A stretch of 64,000 nucleotides of DNA. It comes from Gemmatimonadota bacterium (GTDB taxonomy: Bacteria; Gemmatimonadota; Gemmatimonadetes; Longimicrobiales; Longimicrobiaceae). Numbering within the stretch: position 1 is the stretch's first letter; the number at the start of each line of letters is the position of its first letter. The position numbers were made by a program, and so were the translations under genes. The notes under the pieces were generated by a model that saw nothing but the letters and a program-made list of their open reading frames with translations, was not told the origin of the DNA and ran no database searches. The stretch spans positions 1 to 64,000 of the forward strand of contig JAQBQD010000217.1 in assembly GCA_028287185.1 (NCBI GenBank). Direction: 5' to 3'. This document shows, in pieces, positions 25,420 through 33,900 of this stretch.

Positions 25420-26005
25420 CGGCCGCCTCCCTGGACGGTACCGCCGGCAGGGGTGGTCAGGGGCGCCGCGGGGGCGGAGTCCCCGACCAGCTCCAGCACG
25501 TAGCCGGCGTCCGCCAGGCGGACGCGTACGGCGTCCAACGCTGCCGGGCCGCCGAAGATCCCGGTCCCTGCGCCCGCCACGACGGCCAGGACCGCCTTGT
25601 CGCCCGCGGTGAAGCCGACCAGGCCCGGACCGTCCGGGCTACGGACGACGCGGACCGCGTCCGGCGGACGGACGAAGCGTGCGCCGCGCGGGCCGAGCGG
25701 GACCAGGTTCTTGGGATCCACGCCTGCCCGCCACTCGGAACACCTGGGATTGCCGTGCATGGGACCCTCGAAGTCCACGCACGCGAACGAGGAGGAGTGC
25801 CGCGGCGGTGCCGGACGTACGGGACGTCCGGCACGGCGAGCACGCCCTCCACCCCCGGCTCCAGGACGCACTCCGGATTGCCGGCATAGCCGCTGTAGTA
25901 CGCCTCGACCGGCTCCCGCACCGTGACGCGCATCCCGACGTGGAAGCGCTCCCAGATCTTCGCCGGACGGTCGTCCCGCCCCAGCGCCAGCCGCGGGCCG
26001 CTCAT
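25416..26005 (-). pseudogene. Hypothetical gene with internal frameshift near 25,810
   Basis: Reading begins at ATG 26005 (MSGPRLALGRDDRPAKIWER) in one frame. It continues convincingly to about position 25,815 (VEGVLAVPDVPYVRH), then must shift to another frame to continue HSSSFACVDFEGPMHG...NLVPLGPRGARFVRPPD and reach the stop at 25416, which overlaps the radC start. Both halves have strong coding character and no alternative. The break lies at a small palindrome (GGACGTCCCGTACGTCC). It may be an indel in the DNA or in the sequence. An SH3-like small-barrel region (PVEAYYSGYAGNPECVLEPG) is suggested in the first half. Family unknown. Confidence 0.6.
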
Positions 26006-26457
26006 TCCGCCCCCCTGGAGTCGGCGGCCTGGCGGCGGTGCTGCGCTTCCAGGTAGGCCTGGACCTGCGGGCCCAGGCCGTATGCCTCCACGAACGCGAG
26101 CAGACGGTCGAGCACCCCGTCGCGGTCGTGGCCGGCCTTGAGCACCAGCGGCTCGATCCGCGTCCATCCGGCGGCCGCGCTCGCGAGCATGTCTCCCAGG
26201 GCGAGGATGCCGTCTTCCGGGCCGGCCGGCGGGTCGCGGTCGTCCTCGACGGATCTGAGGTACCCGGTGTCCGCTCCCCTCGCGTGGCCCTCCACGAACA
26301 CGATCGAGTCGTAGCCGGGCGTGATGGGTTCGATGCAGCGCACCACGACGTACTCGCCGCCGGGCGGGAGCTCGCATCTCGGGGAAGCCGGCCGGATTCG
26401 CTCGCCCGGCTCGAACATCTTGAACCTCTCGACGAAGGTGCGGAATTCGTATCGCAT
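26002..26457 (-). CDS. Hypothetical protein
   Basis: A 151-residue protein from ATG 26457 (MRYEFRTFVERFKMFEPGER). It begins with alternating strands (GEYVVVRCIEPITPGYDSIVFVEG) and ends with a helical half (DGVLDRLLAFVEAYGLGP). No family is recognised. It overlaps the next gene by 4 bases (ATGA), so it is translationally coupled to the frameshifted gene and radC. Confidence 0.65.
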   Translation of the reverse strand: MRYEFRTFVERFKMFEPGERIRPASPRCELPPGGEYVVVRCIEPITPGYDSIVFVEGHARGADTGYLRSVEDDRDPPAGPEDGILALGDMLASAAAGWTRIEPLVLKAGHDRDGVLDRLLAFVEAYGLGPQVQAYLEAQHRRQAADSRGAE

Positions 26458-26626
26458 GGATCGGAGTGGAGGGAGGGTGCGCGCGAATCCATCGAAGGCG
26501 CGGCCGCGGATCGCGGATGGAGCGGGCGAGCGCGGCGGTGTCGGCTTGCCCGCGCTCGCCTGTGCGGGCCGTCGTCGCGAAGATCCCGCATGTGCCGCTG
26601 CGATGGATGGTGGTCCCCCTGAGGCC

Positions 26627-27409
26627 CTATGCAGCGGGGAGGGGAGCGAGCTCCAGCTGCTCCGCGAGGCGGCAGTCCACCATCCGCAGCTCCCCCGTCT
26701 CCTCGGCGGCAGCCACCTCCGCGCGGGTACGCCACTCCCGCTCGCACGCGATGCACCGGACGACGCGCCTGGGGAACTCCTGCACGTGGGCGATCCCCAG
26801 CGCGCCCTCCGGGCAGGTGAGGTGCTGGACGTACCAGGCTTCGATCCGCCGCATCACGTCCCGGTGGATCGCCGCCGAGTGGAGGCGCCCCTGGCGGCGG
26901 TGTTCGTGGAGCGCCTCCGGGGGCTCGCGCGTGCTGAGGAACATCAGGAGGTCCGAGGGCGCGGCGCGCGCGCCGGTCGGCAGGTCGTCGCGCGGGCGGT
27001 TCCACTCGTCGAGCAGTTCGCGCGCTCGCGCCCTGGGCAGCTCACGAAGGCGGGCGCGCGCGCGGCGCCACTGGTCAGCCCAATCCTTCCGGGCCGCCCT
27101 CCAGGCGGCTTCCGCCGCGGCGGCCTTCCGCGCCCGGTGCTCGTCGAGGGAGGGCACGAGTGGCGGGTCGACGACTTCGGCCAGCAGTCCCCAGGTGCGT
27201 GCGTGGCGCGCCCGCTTCCCGGCGGCGCTCCGCTGATATCCGGAGATCGCCTGACGGGTGAGCGGACCCGGGGCCAGGGGATGCGCGAGTCGTTCGACGT
27301 CCCTCGCCCGGCACCGTCGCAGGATGACGAGAGGCCGCGCGGGGTCGATGCCCCGGCACTCCCCCGCGTCGTGCGGCGGTGCCGCGGTGGGAGGGTGGGC
27401 GGCGCTCAC
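26627..27409 (-). CDS. Hypothetical protein with C-terminal CxxC
   Basis: A 260-residue protein. GTG 27409 (VSAAHPPTAAPPH) is preferred because GGAG lies nine bases upstream and the longer upstream extension is arginine/proline noise. The body has a tryptophan-rich basic helix (WADQWRRARARLRELPRARA) and a domain with IHRDVMRRIEAWYVQH, a cysteine in LTCPEGALGIA, and a CIACEREW motif. Together these look like a small zinc-binding fold at the C-terminus. Function is unknown. It is in the leftward plasmid-type operon. Confidence 0.55.
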   Translation of the reverse strand: MSAAHPPTAAPPHDAGECRGIDPARPLVILRRCRARDVERLAHPLAPGPLTRQAISGYQRSAAGKRARHARTWGLLAEVVDPPLVPSLDEHRARKAAAAEAAWRAARKDWADQWRRARARLRELPRARARELLDEWNRPRDDLPTGARAAPSDLLMFLSTREPPEALHEHRRQGRLHSAAIHRDVMRRIEAWYVQHLTCPEGALGIAHVQEFPRRVVRCIACEREWRTRAEVAAAEETGELRMVDCRLAEQLELAPLPAA

Positions 27410-27464
27410 CGTCCGCTCCGGCGCCGGTCCAGGGCTTCGCCCCAGGCACGGGGCGACTGGGCGA

Positions 27465-27836
27465 TCACGGCTCCTTCCCCCCGTCCTTGAGGGCGGCGTA
27501 CGGCCGCGCGTCCGCCGCGGGAGCCGCCTCTCCCGCGGCTCGCCAGAGGGCCGCCGGATCCGCGCCCGCCGCAACGAACCGGTGGCTCGTGGGCCCCGTC
27601 CTGATCGTGGCCGCCCAGCGCGCTTCCCCCGGGACGCGCAGGACGGTCCGGGTGGCATCACGGTAGACCTCGTAGCCGGCGAGCAGTCGCAGGGCGGGAA
27701 GCCCGTCGCTCCCCGGCGCGCCGCCGGGCTGATCCACGGCTGCCAGCGGAGCGGCAGCCGACAGCCCGCGGTGGAGGACCGGGCGCGCAGGCACTTCCTC
27801 CGGCCCTCCGAAGTCGATCATCATCTGCCCCTGCAT
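27465..27836 (-). CDS. Hypothetical protein
   Basis: A 123-residue protein from ATG 27836 (MQGQMMIDFGGPEEVPARP), with GGAGGT about 12 bases upstream. After a low-complexity N-terminus the middle part (RLLAGYEVYRDATRTVLRVP then EARWAATIRTGPTSHRFVAA) looks like a beta-rich domain. The IDFGG start is a type of clamp-binding-like peptide sometimes found in mobile-element proteins, but that is only a hint. It is downstream of the Mom-like gene in the same direction (140 bases). Confidence 0.6.
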   Translation of the reverse strand: MQGQMMIDFGGPEEVPARPVLHRGLSAAAPLAAVDQPGGAPGSDGLPALRLLAGYEVYRDATRTVLRVPGEARWAATIRTGPTSHRFVAAGADPAALWRAAGEAAPAADARPYAALKDGGKEP

Positions 27837-27976
27837 CGTCGCGCCGTACCTCCGTCGTCGTTGAGCAGGTCCTCGCGGGCCGCGACTACGACGCAGCCGC
27901 CGAAGAGGGCCGGGGACGCCGGGACCGGGACCCCCCCTCCGTTCTTCCTCGGGCCGGGCGCCGCCGCGCCCGAGCG

Positions 27977-28807
27977 CTACGGCCCTGCGGGGTAGCGGCG
28001 CTTCGGATACGGCAGGCCGCCCTCGTGGAGCGCGGCCAGGCGCGCGGTGGCCGGGGCGTCGAGCCCCATGACGTACGCGAAGTTTCCCGGGTGCCGGACG
28101 CGCCGGAACGGCGGCAGCGCGCAGACACGGTCGGTCCATGCCCTCCAGCTCTCGCCCCGCGCCCGGGCGGGGGCTCCGTAGGCGCGCAGCTGCCGCACGG
28201 CGTAGCCGATCCCTCGCTCCTCCGAGCGGATCTTGGAGAGCGTTCGCGCGCTCACCACCGACCCGTCGGGTGCCAGGAGCACCCACCGCGGGCGCGCACG
28301 TCCGGCGAAGAGGCTTCCCTTGGCCTGGTAGATCGTGCCGTAGTGGGCGCCCTTGCTCAGCTCGCCGGCAAGGGTCCGCCGCTCCAGCGGATCCGCGAAC
28401 GAGAGGACCGCGCGACACCCCTTCTCCCGTCCGAGCGCCGCGAGGGCTCGCCTCAGGAACCAGGTCTCGCCGTTGAAGCGCACCGACGGCGCGCAGGCGA
28501 ACCGGCCCAGCTCCACGGCGTGGTGGTGGTCCGGGCCCGTCCACCGCCGCAGCACCGCCTGCGACATGGGCACCGAGAACACGGCGACCCCCGCCAGGCT
28601 GGGCCCCGGACCCCAGAGGCCCACGGAAAGGCGCGCAGCCGGGAAGCTGGCCGAGTAGTGCTCGCGCACGACGAAGCTGCGCGCGAGCGCCTCCGACACG
28701 ACGTCGACCGCGTATCCGCCGGGGCGGAACGGGTCCGCGGGCGTCACCCAGCGCTCGCGGCGGCGCGTCCACCGCTTCTCGAACGGGAACAGGGAAAGCT
28801 GTGTCAT
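27977..28807 (-). CDS. mom: Mom-like DNA adenine modification protein
   Basis: A 276-residue protein with the Mom family pattern: FVVREHYSASFPAARLSVGL, then WGPGPSLAGVAVFSVPMS, then AVELGRFACAPSVRFNGETW, then RAVLSFADPLERRTL and YGTIYQAKGSLFAG. Phage Mu Mom has a GNAT-like fold and converts adenine in DNA to N6-(carbamoylmethyl)adenine, protecting against many restriction enzymes. ATG 28807 (MTQLSLFPFEKRW) is the chosen start; a GTG at 28882 would add 25 residues of weak coding character. No Com-like activator was identified nearby. It sits on a mobile element that also has a DarB-like fusion, consistent with anti-restriction. Confidence 0.85.
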   Translation of the reverse strand: MTQLSLFPFEKRWTRRRERWVTPADPFRPGGYAVDVVSEALARSFVVREHYSASFPAARLSVGLWGPGPSLAGVAVFSVPMSQAVLRRWTGPDHHHAVELGRFACAPSVRFNGETWFLRRALAALGREKGCRAVLSFADPLERRTLAGELSKGAHYGTIYQAKGSLFAGRARPRWVLLAPDGSVVSARTLSKIRSEERGIGYAVRQLRAYGAPARARGESWRAWTDRVCALPPFRRVRHPGNFAYVMGLDAPATARLAALHEGGLPYPKRRYPAGP

Positions 28808-28933
28808 CGGCTGCGGGTATTCCCCCCAAACGAAGCGCCCCGCTCCGTCGGGTGACGGGGCGGGGCAGGGAAGGTCGGGCACGGCCTGGTGTGCCGGTGG
28901 CTGCGGACACCGCGAGCGGTGGCGGTTCGCGCT

Positions 28934-29569
28934 TCAGAGGGGCGGAAGCTCCCAGTCGGCGGTGTCCAGGGGATGGGGCGACACGGGCGTGGCGACGAGC
29001 CGGCCGGCGGCGTCGAGCAGCCCCTCGGGTCCCTCCGTCACGGGTCCGCCCAGGATTGCCTCCACCTCGTCGGCGCACCAGGTCCCCGGTTCCGCCGCGG
29101 AGTCGAAGCGGTACCGGGGCGCCAGCACCCGGCGCATGGTGCTGTCCATTCTGTCCATTATCGACCCCAGCCACCGCTCCATCTCCACCATCGGGATGGT
29201 CGCTCCTTCGTCGGGCGCGTCGGCGATCATCTCCTCGACGAGGAGCCGCTGCAGGAGGCGCGCGGCCAGGAAGCACGTGCGACCGCCGTCGGTCGTGCGC
29301 GGGCCGCGGTGGCGGAGGTGCTCCAGGGCGAACTCCAGGACGTTCAGCGCCAGCTCGTAGGCCCCGGGGGAATGGTTTCCCCAGTCGAAGGGGGCCGAGC
29401 CGCAGGCGACCACGTGCGGCACGTTCGTGCACGCGACCCTGCCGAGGCCGGCGCCCCAGGGGAGCCACCGCCGCTCGAAGACGAAGGCGACCAGCGGGGA
29501 CGGCTCGGCAAGCGCGCGGTCGCACGTACTTGGGGCATCCCGCCGTTCGTGCTTCATCGGCTCCCCCAT
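28934..29569 (-). CDS. Hypothetical protein, resembles DUF6166
   Basis: A 211-residue protein. ATG 29569 lies two bases after the upstream stop; a second in-frame ATG at 29557 (MKHERRDAP) follows GGGGGAG and is equally possible. The segment FDWGNHSPGAYELALNVLEFALEH resembles DUF6166 small plasmid and phage proteins (an FxWGxxSxGxxxLALxxL pattern), and RTCFLAARLLQRLLVEEMI follows. No catalytic residues are evident. It is in the leftward operon between a hypothetical gene and mom. Confidence 0.6.
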   Translation of the reverse strand: MGEPMKHERRDAPSTCDRALAEPSPLVAFVFERRWLPWGAGLGRVACTNVPHVVACGSAPFDWGNHSPGAYELALNVLEFALEHLRHRGPRTTDGGRTCFLAARLLQRLLVEEMIADAPDEGATIPMVEMERWLGSIMDRMDSTMRRVLAPRYRFDSAAEPGTWCADEVEAILGGPVTEGPEGLLDAAGRLVATPVSPHPLDTADWELPPL

Positions 29570-29571
29570 GG

Positions 29572-30057
29572 TCAGTATCCGCAGTCCGTCCAGAGCCCGT
29601 CCGCGGCGGTCTCGACGTCGCCGTCCATCCCGGTGCTGGAGAGGAGCCGCGCGAGGCGCTCGACGCCCAGCCTGCGCGCGTCCTCCTCGCCCCGGCCGAT
29701 CCACTCGCCCAGCACCTGGTCCTCCACACCGGGAATGCCTCTCGCGAACGCCGCCAGCACTCCTCCCTCGCGGACCTCCTCGTGTGCCTCGGCGGCGAGC
29801 ATCGCCACCGCCTGCGCGACGCTGAGCAGCGCAACGACCATGATCGCGTGCGACTCCTGGGGCGCGCGCCCGGTTTCCGCGATGACGCCGCCGTGCCTCG
29901 TGACCCACGCCGTGATCTCGAAGCACCTTTCCAGCAGGCGCATCTCGTCCGGGTCGCCGTCGTCGCGTACCGCGAAGAACCGGCAGAGCAGCGGGGTGCC
30001 GGGGTGCAGGCCAGCGGTTTCGGCCACGTGGGTACGCGCGATCGCGGATGCGAGCAT
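29572..30057 (-). CDS. Hypothetical protein
   Basis: A 161-residue protein from ATG 30057 (MLASAIARTHVAETAGLHPG). It contains a central domain with RFFAVRDDGDPDEMRLLERC and an all-helical C-terminus (EDARRLGVERLARLLSS). The upstream stretch in frame is proline/arginine noise, so the internal ATG is taken as start. It is two bases before the DUF6166-like gene, suggesting coupling. No family is recognised. Confidence 0.6.
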   Translation of the reverse strand: MLASAIARTHVAETAGLHPGTPLLCRFFAVRDDGDPDEMRLLERCFEITAWVTRHGGVIAETGRAPQESHAIMVVALLSVAQAVAMLAAEAHEEVREGGVLAAFARGIPGVEDQVLGEWIGRGEEDARRLGVERLARLLSSTGMDGDVETAADGLWTDCGY

Positions 30058-30219
30058 CTTCGGCCGGGGCGGGTGAGGAGGTGCCGGAATGCAGCCGAGC
30101 CGGTGCGGAGCCGTCGGGGGGCGGCGCTGTTGATACCCCGGGGCTCGCCGGGGGAGACGTTGCACGCGTGCAACGACGCGTGGTCCCGCCTGCTGGAAAG
30201 GGAGGCGCCCGGCCGACGG

Positions 30220-30831
30220 CTACTCCTGCCCGCGCCGACCCAGGGCGCGCGCATAGCGGCGGAGGCCCGCCAGCAGGTCGTCGGCGTAGGCGGGATGTCC
30301 CGCGAGCAGGACCACGGACTCCGGCGGCGTGGCGGCTTCCAGCTGCTCGACGGCGCGGAGCACGACTTCGGCGCGGACGGCCTCGGGCGAGGTGGCGGCC
30401 CTCCGGTGCCGCAGCTTCCGCTCCGCCCGGTCCCATGCCCGCAGGTGCGCGGCGGCCGAGTCGGTCGCGGATGCCCAGTCGCCGTCGACGCGAGCCAGGC
30501 CCCGCCCCACCAGCGCGCGCAGCACACGGCCGTCGACATGGTCCGCGAGGAGGGGCGCCGTCTGGCGGACCATGCTCCGGAGGACGTCTTCCTGCGCCTC
30601 GCTCAGCCGCGCCCGGCCCGGGTCCGCGGCGGCTCGGTTCCGTGCCTCGCCGCCCCCGCCTCCCAGGGCCGCCTCGCCGGCTGGGGTCGCGCGGACGGAG
30701 CTGCCCGTGACCTGGGCGAGGCCGCGGGAGACGAGCGCGCGCAGGGAGCGCCCGTCCGCTTCCTCGCGCGGGAGCGGACCGCGGGTGGCGAGGGCGCGGA
30801 GAAGATCCAGCTGGTTGGAGCTCAGTGACAC
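30220..30831 (-). CDS. Protein with two tandem winged-helix-like repeats
   Basis: A 203-residue protein starting at GTG 30831 (VSLSSNQLDLLRALATRG). Two consecutive about 55-residue repeats share the pattern LSxxQxDxLRxx...DGRxLRALVxRGLAxVxG, which looks like a winged-helix DNA-binding fold with a short wing. A C-terminal helical region (PEAVRAEVVLRAVEQLEA) may mediate dimerisation. The likely role is transcriptional regulation of the leftward operon or of the element; this is inferred from fold alone. It is 86 bases downstream of the large methyltransferase-helicase gene. Confidence 0.6.
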   Translation of the reverse strand: MSLSSNQLDLLRALATRGPLPREEADGRSLRALVSRGLAQVTGSSVRATPAGEAALGGGGGEARNRAAADPGRARLSEAQEDVLRSMVRQTAPLLADHVDGRVLRALVGRGLARVDGDWASATDSAAAHLRAWDRAERKLRHRRAATSPEAVRAEVVLRAVEQLEAATPPESVVLLAGHPAYADDLLAGLRRYARALGRRGQE

Positions 30832-30917
30832 GGTGAGGCAACGGCGAAGGTGTAGCGGACAGCGAAGGGAGGCGGACAAAATAGGTGGCGGCCTCCCGCC
30901 CCCGAAAGACGCCTTCC

Positions 30918-33900
30918 TCACGCCGCCTCCGCCAGCGCCGCCGGAGCGTCGGCGACGGGGAAGTGCTCGACGAAGAGCGCCAGTGCGTCGTGCGACGTGA
31001 GGTGGAGGAAGTTCCCGGCGGGCTCGTAGGCGACCGCGCCCTGGAGGCTCGGACGCATCAGGTGGGTCCGGTCGCGCCCCAGCTTCGCCCCGCGGACCTC
31101 GATCCGTCCATCCCGGCGGAGGTGCAGCACCCAGCGTGCACCGTCCGCGCCGAGGAGCGGGATCTTCTCGCCGACCCGCAGGTCCTGCAGCAGGGCCTCC
31201 GGCGTGGCGTCCCGCGCCTCCTTGCTGCCGAAGGCCCAGCGGATCCGGTGCGCCTCGCTGGTGGTCAGGTCCAGCCCGCTCACCAGCCGCCCGTCGTCGG
31301 CCGTGAACTGCAGGTACCGCCGCGTGCGCGGCTGCCCCTCGGAGTCGGGGCCGCGCGCGCGCTGGATGCGCGTCATGTGCTCCGTCACGTGCCCCTGCGC
31401 GATCACGCCGTGCTCGCCGTCCTCGTAGCGGACGTCGACCAGGGTCATGGGCGGGCTCGCTGGAAGCGGGCGCTCGCGGAGAACGGAGCCGCGAGCGCGG
31501 CCGGTCCGGCGGGCGGAGAGCGCTTCCAGCGTCTCGATGGTGAGCAGCGCGTCCCGCTCCTCCTCCCAGAGGGCGAGGGCGTGGTGCGAGTCCTCCATCG
31601 GGAACATCAGCATCTCCAGGAGGAAGTGGCGCATCTGGGTGCCCTCCTCCGGCCGCAGCTTCGGAGTCCAGACGACGGCGCCGCTGCTCGTCTTCTGGCG
31701 CTCCAGGAACTGGCTGCCGGTGAAGTGCGCTCGCTCCCACGCCTCCAGCCGCTGGACGGCGTTCTTCATGGCCTCCAGCGCGATCCCGCCGGACATGTCG
31801 AACTGGTCCAGGGCGTCCGTCCCGGTCGCCTCCGCGGACCCCTTGCACGTCGCCCCGAGCGAGGCCATCCGCGCCGCGATCGTGCTCGCGAACTTGCGCT
31901 CTCCTGCCGCCGTCGAGGCCATCAGGACGATCTCCGGCGCGGAGCGCTGCCCGGTGCGGTCCACGCGCCCGAGCTCCTGCTTGAAGAGGTCGGCCGACCA
32001 CTCGTAGTCGGCGGCCAGCATGGTCCGCGGGTGCCCGTTGGTGTCGTGGAGGCTGATCCCCACCTTGCCGGCCTTGCTGATCAGCGCCACCCGGCGCGTG
32101 CCGGCCTGGAAGTCCCCCATCCGCTGCGTGCGGAGCCGAGCGGGGATGCGGCCGGTGATCGCGGCGACGGCCGAGGCGCCGAAATGCTGCGTCACCACCC
32201 GCACCGGGTCGCGCAGCCGCGGCAGCGCGCGCACGCGCTCCCGCAGCGCCTCGCGCGCGAGCAGGGCTTCCGGGATCTCGCCCAGGTCGCGGTACACCGT
32301 CTCGTTTCCTTCGGTCTCCTTTGTGATCTCCTGGACGTTGATGCGGTTGATCGCCGACTCCAGGCGGCGGTTGACTGCGTGCTCCTGGGCGTCGGCGCCC
32401 AGCGCCTCGCAGTCGTCCTCGTCGCCGGCCACGGAGTGGACGCTGATGACCACCTGGCGGCCCTCCGCCAGCGCCACGTCCGCGCGGGCCAGGACGGCGT
32501 CGAGCCGGAGGTCGAAGAGCAGCTGCTTGAGGTACGACTGCACCATCGCGCGGTCGAGCCCCTGCGTCTTCACCTTCTGGTTCATCGCGCCGAACTGCCG
32601 CGACGCGAGCGACAGGTCCCGGCAGATCGCGGCGGCCTCGTCGTACCGTCGGCGCGCCGCGGGGTCGCCGAGCAGGTCGATCCACTCGACGGCGAAGGTG
32701 ACGCCGCCGCGCCAGAGGTCGCGGGACATGTAGTGCCCGGACGCCTGCAGCTCGCGCATCACCTGCTCGGTCTCCGCCGGCGTCGTGCGGATGGTGAAGG
32801 CGTCGTTGCGGCGGACCATGAAGCGCCGCTTCCCCTCCTTCGCCGCCTGGTCCGCGTCCACGCCGTCGGTGTCGCCCACGGCGGTGCTCTCCTGCACGTG
32901 CGCGCGCACGGCCCGCTCGGACGCGTCGCTCTCGCCCTCCTTCTCCGGCTCGCCCTTCCCGGTCTTCTTCTCGATCCACAGGTCGAACGCGCCCACCCGC
33001 CATTGGCGCAGCCCGTACAGGTAGCAGAGCTGGTCGAGGGTCACGGCGGGGGTCGCCGTGAAGTAGGCGATCTTCGGGGTGTAGGCGAGCATCGCCTCGT
33101 GCAGCGCCGCCCACGCGAGGCCGCGCTTGCTGTCGGCGATGTTGGCGTACTCGTGCGCCTCGTCGGCCAGCCAGACGGTGGGACGGACGTCGAGGAGGGC
33201 GGGGGCGAAGTCCGCGAAGTTGTACGAGTGGGCCAGGTACACCGCCGCCCCGGCGGGGCGGGGGAGCACGCCGCCCTCGCCCTTGGCTTCCACGTAGTTG
33301 GCCACCTCGACGAACTGCGCCGGAAAGGGCCCGTGCTCGTCCCCGGAGGCGACCCGCCGGAGCTCCTGCTCCAGGTCGCGGATGTTAGTCTCGTTCTTGG
33401 TGGTGACGAGGATCCGCGTCTCTCCCTCGTGGATCGCCTCCAATGCCAGCAGCGCGAGCTCGCGGCTCTTTCCGACGCCCACGTCGTCCGCGCACAGGAA
33501 CCCGTGGCGCCGGTCCCAGGCGTCGAGCACGCGCAGGCTGAGCTCCGCCTGCTCGTCGCTGGCGCCGCCCGCGGCCCCCGCGCGGCCCCACGCGTCCCCC
33601 GCGAACGGGCTCTCGAACCCCTGGCGTACGACCGGCGGCGGCGGCATCCCCGCCATGCTCCGCGTCTGCACGACCAGCCGCGGGTGGGGGGCTCGCTGCT
33701 CCCGCAGGGAGACGACGAACGGGGCGAAGACGGCGCTCGCTTCCGCCTCGGCGCGCTCGCGGGCCTGCCGCTCCCAATCCGGCACGGCTCGGGGCGGCGG
33801 CGCGGAAGCGAACTCGATGTCGAGGGCAGCGCCGAGCGTGACCGCGGGCGGGACGTGGTCGAGGAGCGGGCGGTCGTCGCCCAAGGCATCCACCGCGGCC

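Noticed and set aside
27465-30539. A 1,024-codon leftward frame spanning several genes
   Set aside because: Only its last 123 codons (27465-27836) look like a gene; the rest is low-complexity frame opposite or out of phase with mom and neighbours.
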